Positions 46,090 through 55,091 of a DNA stretch of 64,000 bases are shown here, piece after piece. Below the pieces are notes generated by a model. That model worked only from the letters and a program-made list of their open reading frames with translations, had not been told where the DNA came from and made no database searches. The position numbers were made by a program, and so were the translations under genes. Origin of the DNA: Paenibacillus pinistramenti (GTDB lineage Bacteria > Bacillota > Bacilli > Paenibacillales > Paenibacillaceae); NCBI RefSeq assembly GCF_005869875.1, contig NZ_VAWG01000015.1, positions 1 to 64,000 of the forward strand. Direction: 5' to 3'. Positions within the stretch are counted from its first letter, which is position 1; each line of letters opens with the position of its first letter.

Positions 46090-46161
46090 AGAAAAGCCCG
46101 CAAGGCAGAAAAGCCCGCAAGGCGCAGGAAAATGTCATCATTTCCCTGGGCTTTGCGGGCT
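46090..46161. terminator. Terminator between GH127 operon and lipoprotein gene, with duplicated arm
   Basis: AGCCCGCAA (46112-46120) pairs with TTGCGGGCT (46153-46161) around a further stem. The left arm is doubled as a 17-bp perfect tandem repeat (46090-46106, 46107-46123), giving an alternative pairing. T-rich tail on the minus strand, weaker on the plus strand. Confidence 0.75.
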
Positions 46162-46227
46162 GCTGCTTTCTGAGGAAAGCTGCTGCTTCTGGATCATCAT
46201 CTATTCCCTTACACTAGCATCCTCTAA

Positions 46228-46974
46228 TTAGTTGCCGTCAGTAGTTCCGGATTGCGTAGAGTCGGTGCTGCTGCCCGAACCATCTGCAGCCTGTCCATCC
46301 CGGCCCTGGCCGCCGCGGCCTCCCTGCTGCATTCCGCTGCTGATCTGAATACTCTCAGCCGTAGTTGTGCCGTCTGTCAGAACGTAGGTGATAATATCGC
46401 CTGCTTTCAGATCGGACAAGGCAGCATCGGTTTCCGTCCGCTCTCCGTTATCAAACGTCACCTTCGTATATTTCGTGGAAGAGGTAACGGTGATGTCTGT
46501 TGTTTCATCAGAGAACATCTGACCGCGCTGGCCTCCTCCGCCCATGCCCTTCTGGCCTGACGGGTCGCCGCTGGCCGGAGCTGCTTGTCCGCTGGCGTCT
46601 GCGGAAGCTGCAGCCGGTTGTCCATTATCCTCCGGTGCGCCGGATGGCGGAGTGCCGTTGCTGCCGTCTGGTCCGCCGCCTCCCTGCATTCCTGCAGGCA
46701 TTTCCGACTCATAAACCTTTATTGTGCTGTCGCTGATGCTTTCGATTTTGCCCATTTTCGCGGAGCTGTCCACCGCTGCCGCCGCTGTTCCGGATTGCGG
46801 ATCAGTTGACGCAGAAGAGGAATTGTCCGCCGCTGCCGCCGAGCTTGAGGTGCTGGTTTCGGTCGTAGTTCCTGCTGCAGCAGCCGAATCCGACTGGCTT
46901 CCGCAGCCCTGCAGCAGAAGCATCATTAGTGCAGTAATGGCCAGCAGGCCGGTTATTTTTGTTTTTTTATTCAT
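46228..46974 (-). CDS. Low-complexity lipoprotein
   Basis: 248 residues. The lipoprotein signal ends LLQGC (Cys24). Long Ser/Thr/Ala-rich and Gly/Pro/Gln-rich stretches (25-70, 95-145, 210-248) flank two beta-type segments: KMGKIESISDSTIKVYES and VTSSTKYTKVTFDNGERTE with LKAGDIITYVLTDGTT. The pattern of a small beta-domain with property-tuning linkers resembles the DUF5666 type of exported protein. AAAGGGG lies upstream of ATG 46974. The function is unknown. Confidence 0.72.
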   Translation of the reverse strand: MNKKTKITGLLAITALMMLLLQGCGSQSDSAAAAGTTTETSTSSSAAAADNSSSASTDPQSGTAAAAVDSSAKMGKIESISDSTIKVYESEMPAGMQGGGGPDGSNGTPPSGAPEDNGQPAAASADASGQAAPASGDPSGQKGMGGGGQRGQMFSDETTDITVTSSTKYTKVTFDNGERTETDAALSDLKAGDIITYVLTDGTTTAESIQISSGMQQGGRGGQGRDGQAADGSGSSTDSTQSGTTDGN

Positions 46975-47068
46975 CAGGTAAAACCCCTTTCCAATAATTA
47001 GCTACTTCAATAGCTAACCACAGGAAACTGAATGGAGCTTTAAATTTACCTGAAAGATTGTTGAAAAT

Positions 47069-47800
47069 TTAAAATTTGTCAGGGAACTGTTTGATGATCC
47101 CTTCTGTCAGGATGTCCGCAAGATGAATCATATGAATCTCGTTCTTGTCGGTCACCGCAATATCCGATTTCCAGTCGCCTTTAAGACAGTACATGACCAA
47201 ATCCGTAATCAGCTGAAGATGCTCATACAGCATATCCTGCAGCGTCTTGAACTGCCAGTTCGGATTCGCAGTGCTTAAAAATTTCGCGATGTCGTCGGCA
47301 TTTCTATGCCAATCCGCATCAAGCTTCTTCACATCCGCCTGATTGCCCGCTTTGGCAGCGGCCACAATTTTTCCCGCGATTACAATATGCTCTTTCAGGA
47401 GCTCAGCCAGCTTGTTGCCGGCCGCTTCTCCGTAGTAAGGCTTAATCAGATTGCCGATGTCCTGCTGGTTCTGCAGCAGCCGGTCCAGCACATCCTTCTG
47501 ATCCGCCCGGTCAGACAGGGCACTGACAATATAACTTCGTGTCCATATCGTATGGTCGATCCAAGCCTTCTGCATATCGCTTTTCAGCTGTACCATTTTG
47601 GGACTTAAACAGTCCGGATCTTTCCTTTCTCCCTTCACTGCTTGCGCCGTTTCTTGCGCCAACCCTTGCGTGTTCGCTAGCGTCTTCGCTTGCATCTTCT
47701 CCTGCACCATCGCTTGCGCAGAGCCTGCAGCCGGCGTCATGCTGCACACAAGCGCCGCTGTCAGCAGCAGCGCTGGCAATCCTTGTCTCGTCACATTCAT
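47069..47800 (-). CDS. Secreted helical protein, uncharacterised
   Basis: 243 residues. The signal peptide is about residues 1-29 (cleavage near GSAQA). A Gln/Ala/Thr-rich repeat follows (QAKTLANTQGLAQETAQA), then an all-helical domain (about 65-230) with HTIWTRSYIVSAL, DADWHRNADDIAKFL and LYEHLQLITDLV. The His/Asp/Glu pattern recalls four-helix-bundle metal or heme proteins, but I cannot assign a family. AGGAGCAG precedes the ATG. Confidence 0.66.
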   Translation of the reverse strand: MNVTRQGLPALLLTAALVCSMTPAAGSAQAMVQEKMQAKTLANTQGLAQETAQAVKGERKDPDCLSPKMVQLKSDMQKAWIDHTIWTRSYIVSALSDRADQKDVLDRLLQNQQDIGNLIKPYYGEAAGNKLAELLKEHIVIAGKIVAAAKAGNQADVKKLDADWHRNADDIAKFLSTANPNWQFKTLQDMLYEHLQLITDLVMYCLKGDWKSDIAVTDKNEIHMIHLADILTEGIIKQFPDKF

Positions 47801-47920
47801 CTGCTCCTCTGTATCTCTGGAATAAAAACAGGCTGTCTTATTATGACTGAATTATCCAGTATTATACAGAAGTTAGCTGCCCTCTTTGCTGGCCTGCTGG
47901 CTGTTCTGCAGATGCCGGCC

Positions 47921-50350
47921 CTATTTCTGTTCAAAAGCTATTCTTTGCGGAATGAAGAAGCTCTCCTCCACGTCTTTGGCACTCAACGGCTTGCTGTAGT
48001 AGAAACCCTGGATTTCTCTGCAGTCCGTATCGGTAATCGCCTCAAGCTGCTCTTTGGTTTCGATGCCCTCTGCAATGACATTCAAGTCCAGGTGGCGGGC
48101 CATGGAAATGATGGTCGACACAATCGCCTGGTCGCTTTTGTTCGTTACGATGTCACGTACGAAGGAACGGTCGATTTTCAGCTTGTGAATCGGGAACATT
48201 TTTAAATAGCTGAGCGAGCTGTAGCCTGTTCCGAAATCATCCAGGCTGATCCGGACGCCCAGCCGGCTCAGCTCCTGCAGGACCGAAATCGAAGCAGCTG
48301 GATCCATCATCATGCTCTCCGTGATTTCGAGCTCCAGATACTTCGCTGCAAGACCTGTTTCGTTCAAGACTTGGGAAATGTACGCGACCAGATTCGTTTG
48401 GTGAAACTGCTGGGAGGACAAATTCACCGCAACGGAAATGAGCGGCCCGCCGTTATCATGCCACTCCTTCATTTGCCGGCACGCCTCGCTCAGCACCCAG
48501 TTCCCCAGTTCAATGATCAAACCCAGCTCTTCCGCAGCCGAAATGAACTGATCTGGACCCACAATTCCCCTCTCGGGATGATTCCAGCGGACAAGGGCTT
48601 CGACGCCGACCATTCTGCGGTCTTCAGGCTGTATCTGCGGCTGGTAATAAAGCACAAACTCATTCTGATTCAGAGCCTTGCGCAGGTCATTCTCCAGCTT
48701 CACCTTGCTCTGCAGCTTCTCGTCAAGCTCCTCAGTGAAGAAACAGTAGCCGTTCTTGCCGTTATTCTTCACCTCGTACATCGCCGCATCTGCATGCTTG
48801 ACTAGCAGCTCCTCATCCTGGCCATGATCCGGGAACATGGCAATGCCCACGCTTGCGGTTACAAAGAAATCATTGTTCTTGAGCCTGAACGGCTTCTGAA
48901 TCGCTTGGGTAAACTTCCCGGCAAGCTCTGCCGCCATGTCCGCATCACTGTTCGCATACAGCACGGTGATTTCATCCCCGCCGATCCGGGCCAGGCTGAT
49001 GCTCCGGCCATCCGTAATTTCGCGGATTCTCTGGCTCATCTGCCGCAGGAACAAATCCCCGTACATATGGCCCAGCGAGTCGTTTATAGACTTGAACCGG
49101 TCCATATCCATCACCATAACGGCAAACCGGCTGCCGCTGCGGTTATGGTCCATAATCATCTCTTGTAACCGCTGGTTAAACCTGCGGCGGTTGTCAAGGC
49201 CCGTTAACTCATCGTGAAAAGCCAGATAATGAATCCGTTCCCGTGTCCGCTTCTCGTCCGTGATATCCCGGATGATGAGATAATGCCCCACCAGTTTATC
49301 GTCCACCTCAAGCGGGACGGTCATCAAATGAAGGTCAGCAGCAGTTCCTGCCAGGATAAACGTCATATCGTAGCTGTTTGACTTCTGGCTTAAGCTGTCC
49401 AGGACATATTCAACGTCTTCCTCATTCAGGGTACCAGTGAGCAGGTCGTATAACGGCTTATTGTAGAACCGGATTTCTTCAACCTGAAAAATACCGGCAG
49501 CAGCCGCATTAATGCCAATGATCCGCTGCTGCAGATCTACGGTAATAATACCGTCCTGATTGTTCTCATACAGGGAACGGAACATTTTTTCATTCTCGAT
49601 CATCAGATTCTGCTGGCGCTCAAACCGTCTCGCAATAAGCAGCCCGGCCAGCGATAATCCGAGTGTCAGCATTGTGCCAATGACAATCGTATAAGCCAGC
49701 CAGCGGTGATTCAGAACAATTCCGTCCGCTGCTGATGCAGAGCTCATATCGCTGAACGAAGCGCCCCACATGCCTGTATAATGCATGCCGGCAATTGCGG
49801 CCCCCATCAGCAGCCCGCTGCCTATTTTGCTCCAGAGCGCGCGTCCCGGCGCTTTCCTGCGGAAATAGAAAGACAATGCAAATGCGGTCAGGGATGCCGC
49901 AACGGCAATCAGCACAGAGAGCAGCACCAGCTTGTAGTTGTACGTAATATGCACCAGCATGGCCGACATGCCGATATAGTGCATCGCCACTACGCCCGCA
50001 GCCAGCAGCAGTCCGCCGCCGATCCAGCGCCAGAAGCCGACCTTCTCCCTGCCTACCAGATGAAGCGCTGCGGCGGAAGAAATAATAGCGGCCCATACTG
50101 AGAACAGCACCCGGCCAAGATCATATCCAACCTCCATGGGAAGCGTCATGGCCAGCATGCCGACAAAATGCATCGACCAGATGCCAATCCCCATTGCTGC
50201 TCCGCCAAAGAGAAGCCATAATTGTCTGAACCATCCCTTGGACAGGCTTAATCTGTCTACGAGATCCAAAACGGTGTATGAGGCAAGTACCGCTACACCA
50301 TATGAGAACAAAACCAACTCGGGGTCAAAAGTTCCATGTACATGATTCAT
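47921..50350 (-). CDS. MHYT-PAS-GGDEF-EAL cyclic-di-GMP protein (YkoW-like)
   Basis: 809 residues. MHYT sensor domain (1-240, seven membrane segments; SMHFVGM, AMHYIGM, GMHYTGM), PAS (about 255-370), GGDEF (about 375-540) and EAL (about 550-800). The EAL motif (VEALVRW), LEITES, DDFGTGYSSL and IAEGIET are all intact, so phosphodiesterase activity is expected. The cyclase motif reads GGDEI in place of GGDEF, and the inhibitory RxxD site is not conserved, so cyclase activity is doubtful. MHYT may sense a diatomic gas via copper. The same architecture occurs in B. subtilis YkoW. Confidence 0.9.
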   Translation of the reverse strand: MNHVHGTFDPELVLFSYGVAVLASYTVLDLVDRLSLSKGWFRQLWLLFGGAAMGIGIWSMHFVGMLAMTLPMEVGYDLGRVLFSVWAAIISSAAALHLVGREKVGFWRWIGGGLLLAAGVVAMHYIGMSAMLVHITYNYKLVLLSVLIAVAASLTAFALSFYFRRKAPGRALWSKIGSGLLMGAAIAGMHYTGMWGASFSDMSSASAADGIVLNHRWLAYTIVIGTMLTLGLSLAGLLIARRFERQQNLMIENEKMFRSLYENNQDGIITVDLQQRIIGINAAAAGIFQVEEIRFYNKPLYDLLTGTLNEEDVEYVLDSLSQKSNSYDMTFILAGTAADLHLMTVPLEVDDKLVGHYLIIRDITDEKRTRERIHYLAFHDELTGLDNRRRFNQRLQEMIMDHNRSGSRFAVMVMDMDRFKSINDSLGHMYGDLFLRQMSQRIREITDGRSISLARIGGDEITVLYANSDADMAAELAGKFTQAIQKPFRLKNNDFFVTASVGIAMFPDHGQDEELLVKHADAAMYEVKNNGKNGYCFFTEELDEKLQSKVKLENDLRKALNQNEFVLYYQPQIQPEDRRMVGVEALVRWNHPERGIVGPDQFISAAEELGLIIELGNWVLSEACRQMKEWHDNGGPLISVAVNLSSQQFHQTNLVAYISQVLNETGLAAKYLELEITESMMMDPAASISVLQELSRLGVRISLDDFGTGYSSLSYLKMFPIHKLKIDRSFVRDIVTNKSDQAIVSTIISMARHLDLNVIAEGIETKEQLEAITDTDCREIQGFYYSKPLSAKDVEESFFIPQRIAFEQK

Positions 50351-50529
50351 CTGCCAACCTTCTTTCTTCTGCTATTCCTTTGGTTGGACTTTCTAAACGA
50401 CAAACAGCCCGGTAGAATCCTTTGCCAGAATTCACCAGGATATAAGTCTGATCTGCCCATTGAACCTAGTCTAAGAGAAAGCTTGTCGATTTGTAAAGAC
50501 AATCTTCCTGGTCCGGAAAGGATTCCCTC

Positions 50530-50567
50530 CAAAACTAGAAAGGCCTCCCAAATCACTCAGGAAGCCT
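50530..50567 (-). terminator. Probable terminator of the two-component/ABC locus
   Basis: An 8-bp stem with one G-U pair (50541-50548 with 50560-50567), then TTTCTAGTTTT on the minus strand. It lies 45 nt past the last permease stop. Confidence 0.6.
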
Positions 50568-50612
50568 GTGGTAACGCATATAGAATCTGGTTCTTCTGGT
50601 CCGATCTGCCGC

Positions 50613-51761
50613 CTACACGAAGGTCCGGGTGTCGTTATTGCGGCTGAACCGGTAGATGGCAATGAAGGCGAAGGCTGCGGCAAAAGCCAGCAGGATAAAT
50701 AGATTCAGATACAGCTGACCAAACGCGGTTCCGTTCTGCAGATCATCGACGGTTTGAAGCAGCCAGTGCTGCGGAAGGAAGGCAGCGATCTTGCGGACGC
50801 TGTCCGGCATGATGTCGACCGGAAAATAACATCCGGCAAGCAGGCAGGTTGGCGTAATGATCAGATTCTGCAGCGCGCCGGCCATGCCGGAATTTTTGGC
50901 AAAAGCGACAATGACCAGCGACAGGCTGATCGCCGCAAGCCCGTAAAGCATGAGCGCCAGCACGAGCTCGCCTGCCGGGATGCCCGAATTGATGCCGAAC
51001 ACCTGTTTGAGCATAAACAAAGTCAGGGCAATCTGCAGCATAACCAGCAGAATATTAACCATTACATTAGACAGCACATAGTTTCTTGCTGAAATGGGAG
51101 AGGTCAGAATCCGCAGGAACGTCCGGTTCTCCTTCTCCTTGATGATGAGCTCCGTCAGGTTGCAGGCGGAGAACATCATGAAGGCGATCAGGAAGCCCAG
51201 CGACTGATAGGTCATATTTTTAGCCTTGGAGGTATCCTCGACCACAGAGGCATCCATCCCAAACGATTTCTGGCTGTAGCCATTATAAATCTTGTCAAAT
51301 ACAGTCTGATCAGCTCCTGCAGACAATCCGATCGCAGCGATATTATCCACGTAGTTGTTCAGCATGGACTTCAGGTATGCGGTCACCTGCGCCCCTTTCA
51401 AAGAGACAAGCGTCAAGCCTTCGGGATGGCCGCTGCGCACCGAATCCGCAAACCCCTTCTCCAAAATAACGCCTGTGTCCAGCTCGCTTGCAGCGATCTT
51501 CTGCTTCATGGACTCCTCATCCAGCACCGTTACCTCCGCCTGCTCCATCCCTTGAATGAAAGAAAGGGTGTCTTTGGTAATCCGGCTGTCTCCATCCTCG
51601 TTCACAATCCCGACCCGGAGCGTCCCCCCGGTGCCGCCGCCATAAATCATCATGCTGACCAAAATACCTGCAACAGGCAGAAGAATGAACATGATCCAGC
51701 TTGATTTCTTGCGGAAGGTGGCGATCAGCGTTCTCCGTGCCAGCCATAAAATATCCTTCAT
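50613..51761 (-). CDS. ABC-2 type export permease (LnrN/YfiN-like)
   Basis: 382 residues. An N-terminal membrane segment, a long outside loop (about 45-180), then five membrane segments (about 195-375). It is the standard ABC-2 exporter permease, starting 2 nt after the upstream permease gene. Together with that gene and the ATPase it resembles Bacillus LnrLMN (linearmycin exporter) in gene order and sizes. Confidence 0.87.
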   Translation of the reverse strand: MKDILWLARRTLIATFRKKSSWIMFILLPVAGILVSMMIYGGGTGGTLRVGIVNEDGDSRITKDTLSFIQGMEQAEVTVLDEESMKQKIAASELDTGVILEKGFADSVRSGHPEGLTLVSLKGAQVTAYLKSMLNNYVDNIAAIGLSAGADQTVFDKIYNGYSQKSFGMDASVVEDTSKAKNMTYQSLGFLIAFMMFSACNLTELIIKEKENRTFLRILTSPISARNYVLSNVMVNILLVMLQIALTLFMLKQVFGINSGIPAGELVLALMLYGLAAISLSLVIVAFAKNSGMAGALQNLIITPTCLLAGCYFPVDIMPDSVRKIAAFLPQHWLLQTVDDLQNGTAFGQLYLNLFILLAFAAAFAFIAIYRFSRNNDTRTFV

Positions 51762-51763
51762 AG

Positions 51764-52888
51764 TTAGATTGCCTCCCGTCTGCGCATGAATAACCCGGAA
51801 ATAATCAGAAACAAAGCAACAAGCGCGACGTTAAGTCCGATGACCGGAAGTGCTGCCGCTGCACGGTCTGAATAGATAATGTCATTCAGTGCATGATTGG
51901 CCCAGCGGAGCGGCGAGATGAGGACGATATTTTTAAATATTCCTGTAGCATCATCAGTCGGAAAATACGCTCCGCCCAGAAAGGAAACCACCTGAATGAC
52001 GATGACCAGAAAAGCGCGTCCGGAGCCGTCCTTGAACAGATACCCGCAGAGCAGGCCAAAGCTTACGGCAAGCGCAACCTCGGTTAACAAGACCAGACCA
52101 ACCGCCACATAATGCGTGCCCCAATCGGCCCGGAAAGCAAGCGCACTGAACAGCACGACCACCAGTACACAGACAAAATTGATCAGGGTAGCGCCGATAA
52201 CCTTGCCTGCAAAAATCTGCCCTTTCGTTGCCGGTGAGGCACTCAGCCGGATCGAGGTCTTCCGGTTCCGTTCCGACTGGATCAGACTGGACGAGGACAT
52301 GCTGGCATAAAGCGCAATCATGGTAGACATCGCGATGGCATAATAATCTATTGCTCCAGGCTGCTTCTCCTTGTTCAGCGAGGTTTCTTTAATGAAGCTT
52401 CCGAATGAATCCACACTTGCCATGATGGTCTGGACGGAAGCCGGATTGGCCTTCAAGGCAGCAGATGCGAGGTTGTAGCGGTCGGCATAAACCGAAAGCA
52501 TTCCCTGGATAATATTGTTCTCGATCGTTTGCTGCGAGCTGCCATAATAATGAATACCGTCATCGTTCAGCTCCGCATAAGCCGTATACTGGCCATCCAT
52601 CACGGCCTGCTGGCCGTCTGTCCCCTCTTCCCACTTCGTCAGCTGGACGCCTTCCTTCTGCAGAATCTGGGAAAAATCCTGCCAGGAAGCTTCCAGCTGC
52701 TGATTCTGCACATTTTCCTTGTAGAGCAGTTTCAGATCAGACACAGAGATATTGCTGGAGAAAGCGCTGCTCAGCGCTGTGCCAAGAATCAGAATGAGGA
52801 CAATGGGAAAAGCGATCATAAAGGTAAAGGTTTGTTTATTCCGGAACTGAATGAGCAGCTCCTTGCGTGCAATCCGCAGTATATTCAT
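51764..52888 (-). CDS. ABC-2 type export permease (LnrM/YfiM-like)
   Basis: 374 residues. An N-terminal membrane segment (about 20-42), an external domain (about 45-190), then five membrane segments. It pairs with the next permease; 11 nt after the ATPase gene. The ligand may be a lipid-like antibiotic if the LnrLMN comparison holds. Confidence 0.87.
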   Translation of the reverse strand: MNILRIARKELLIQFRNKQTFTFMIAFPIVLILILGTALSSAFSSNISVSDLKLLYKENVQNQQLEASWQDFSQILQKEGVQLTKWEEGTDGQQAVMDGQYTAYAELNDDGIHYYGSSQQTIENNIIQGMLSVYADRYNLASAALKANPASVQTIMASVDSFGSFIKETSLNKEKQPGAIDYYAIAMSTMIALYASMSSSSLIQSERNRKTSIRLSASPATKGQIFAGKVIGATLINFVCVLVVVLFSALAFRADWGTHYVAVGLVLLTEVALAVSFGLLCGYLFKDGSGRAFLVIVIQVVSFLGGAYFPTDDATGIFKNIVLISPLRWANHALNDIIYSDRAAAALPVIGLNVALVALFLIISGLFMRRREAI

Positions 52889-52899
52889 GTCATTTCCTC

Positions 52900-53841
52900 C
52901 TAATCGCGAAGATTTCTGCCGGTCAGGGTCAGAAAGACAGTTTCCAAAGTCGCCGCTTTCTCATCAACGGAACGGATTTCGACCTGGTTTTGAATCAGCT
53001 GCTGCAGGATCAAATTCAAGTTGTTAATCTCCGCTTTCGACCAGACGCGCAGCAGCTGTTCCTGCTCATCGTCCAGAACCTGCGTGACGCCCGGAATCTG
53101 CCGGATGCGCTCGGTGTCCAGCGGCTGCTCCGACTTGTAGCTGATCCAGATATCCTTGGTATCCGTGATGCTCGATTTAAGCTGCTCCTTGGTTCCCTCT
53201 GCAATCAGCTTCCCATGATCCACGATGGCGATCCGGCTGCAGATTTCTTCAACCTCCTCCATGTAATGGCTGGTGTAGATGATGGTGCTTCCCATTTCGT
53301 TCAGCTTGCGTACCGAATTCAGAATATAATTTCTGGACTGGGGGTCAATGCCCACGGTCGGCTCATCCATAATGATCAGCTTCGGTTTATGCGCAATCGC
53401 ACATGCGATATTCAGCCTGCGCTTCATACCGCCGGAGAAATTCTTCGGCAGCTCCTTGGCTCTGTCGGACAGTCCTACAAACTCCAGCGCTTCGGCCGTT
53501 CTTTCCTTCAGCTCATTGCCCCGCAGTCCGTACAGCCCGGCAAAGAAATAAATATTCTCATACGCAGTCATTTCTTCATATATGGCCAGATCCTGCGGAA
53601 CGATGCCGATGTTCATCTTGGCAAAACGGCTGTGCTTGGTAATATTTTTGCCTAGCAGCAGAATTTCGCCTTTCGTAATCCGCAGCAGTGATGAAATCAT
53701 GTTGATCGTCGTGCTCTTGCCTGCGCCGTTCGGGCCCAGAAACCCGAATATTTCACCCTCGCGGACCTTCAGATTCATGTTGTCAACCGCTACAAAATCG
53801 CCGAATTTACGTGTAAGCTCATGAATTTCAAGTACATTCAT
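52900..53841 (-). CDS. ABC export ATPase (LnrL/YfiL-like)
   Basis: 313 residues. Walker A GPNGAGKST, signature NFSGGMKRRLNIA, Walker B KLIIMDEPTVGID, H-loop YTSHYMEEVEEI. A C-terminal extension of about 75 residues follows, as in drug-export ATPases. AGGAG lies upstream of ATG. A hairpin (53876-53922) separates it from the kinase gene. Confidence 0.9.
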   Translation of the reverse strand: MNVLEIHELTRKFGDFVAVDNMNLKVREGEIFGFLGPNGAGKSTTINMISSLLRITKGEILLLGKNITKHSRFAKMNIGIVPQDLAIYEEMTAYENIYFFAGLYGLRGNELKERTAEALEFVGLSDRAKELPKNFSGGMKRRLNIACAIAHKPKLIIMDEPTVGIDPQSRNYILNSVRKLNEMGSTIIYTSHYMEEVEEICSRIAIVDHGKLIAEGTKEQLKSSITDTKDIWISYKSEQPLDTERIRQIPGVTQVLDDEQEQLLRVWSKAEINNLNLILQQLIQNQVEIRSVDEKAATLETVFLTLTGRNLRD

Positions 53842-53875
53842 TCCGTCTCACTCCTGTTATTCTTGATGCCTCTAC

Positions 53876-53922
53876 TATAAAGAAAAAGGATGCCCTTACG
53901 ACAGTGCATAAGTTCATCCTTT
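53876..53922 (-). terminator. Internal terminator or attenuator between kinase and ATPase genes
   Basis: An 8-bp stem (53885-53892 with 53915-53922; AAAGGATG) with an inner CTTA/TAAG pairing, then TTTTTCTTT on the minus strand. It may lower ABC gene expression or end the two-gene regulator unit. Confidence 0.65.
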
Positions 53923-53936
53923 GAATATGAGAATAT

Positions 53937-55091
53937 TCATGATCCGGCTCCATGAGGAACCTCCTGGCCGCCGGTTGGCAGCAGCGTAATGACGCTAAAG
54001 CCGTTCGAACCGTCCGTGATGACCGTGCCGCCGAGGGAGGCCGCCCTCTCTTCCATGCCCAGAATCCCCAGTCCTTTGACCACCTTATCCGACCCTTTGC
54101 CGTTGTCCGCCACGACAGCCTTTACCAGCCGGTTCAGCACCTGAACGTGGACATGGACATGATCGGCTTCCCCGTATTTGATCGTATTGGTGACCGCTTC
54201 CGTTGCGTTCTCCAGAATCACTTTCCACTGAATCGGCGTGACCGCATCCAGATTGCCTTCATGAGTCAGGGAGGCGGCTAGTCCCTGCTTGGCCGAGAGC
54301 TCGTCCACAAACAGCCTCAGCCGGTTAATGCCGATCTCCTCGGATTTGGGCTTCATGTCCTTCAGCGTCAGCCTGATCTGCTCCAGCCCCTCCTTGGAGA
54401 TGGCGATGGCATTGCCAAGCAGCTCTGCCGCTTTATCCGGATTTGAGGCAAGCAGCCGCTTCGAGGCCTCCATCTGAATCAGGGCGCCGGCCATGGAATG
54501 GCCGATCTCATCATGAATCTGCTGGGATAGCCGGTTGCGCTCCTCCAGCTTGATCGTATATTCCGACTGCCTCGCTAACTCCCTGTTCTCGATTAATGCT
54601 TTGGTCAGCCGCTGCAGATCCGCATTCATCGTCTCATTGCGCTCATTCTGAACGCCCAGCTTCTCCACGCTTACCCGGATCAGGGTGTGTCCCAGCCAGC
54701 TGATCCCGGCAGCAGCGATGTACAAGGCCAGCACCTGCTGCGGAATCAGCCAGGCTGACACAAAGATCAGCACGGGCCCGAGCACCTTCGGCTTCATGCC
54801 GGCCGCAAACTCCGTCAGACTGGCGGGAAGAAGCAGATACAGCAGCGGAAGCTCGAAATGACCGGCGCAATAAGCAAGAAAGCCGGCGGATAATAAAGCT
54901 GCAGCCTGCCTGGGCTTTGGCTTCCGGAGCACCTGTCCTGCAAAGAGAAAGCAGATTACGATCAAATAAACAAAAATAGACCAGCCGCTGCCCGGCTTCC
55001 GCAGAAAATACGACTCCCAGATCACAAACCCCAGCAGGAATAGCCTGCTGAAGATGCTCCAGGTCTCCAGCATGATTTTGGGGTTATTCAT
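53937..55091 (-). CDS. Sensor histidine kinase, NarL-system type (LnrJ-like)
   Basis: 384 residues. Five or so membrane segments (10-140), a coiled linker (145-185), the HisKA_3 motif with His193 (QQIHDEIGHSM) and a HATPase_c domain (NATEAVTNTIKYG, DNGKGSD, KGLGILGMEERAASLGG). The sensor has almost no outside loop, which suits sensing of membrane-active compounds. It overlaps the response regulator gene by 8 nt (ATGAATAA). Confidence 0.9.
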   Translation of the reverse strand: MNNPKIMLETWSIFSRLFLLGFVIWESYFLRKPGSGWSIFVYLIVICFLFAGQVLRKPKPRQAAALLSAGFLAYCAGHFELPLLYLLLPASLTEFAAGMKPKVLGPVLIFVSAWLIPQQVLALYIAAAGISWLGHTLIRVSVEKLGVQNERNETMNADLQRLTKALIENRELARQSEYTIKLEERNRLSQQIHDEIGHSMAGALIQMEASKRLLASNPDKAAELLGNAIAISKEGLEQIRLTLKDMKPKSEEIGINRLRLFVDELSAKQGLAASLTHEGNLDAVTPIQWKVILENATEAVTNTIKYGEADHVHVHVQVLNRLVKAVVADNGKGSDKVVKGLGILGMEERAASLGGTVITDGSNGFSVITLLPTGGQEVPHGAGS

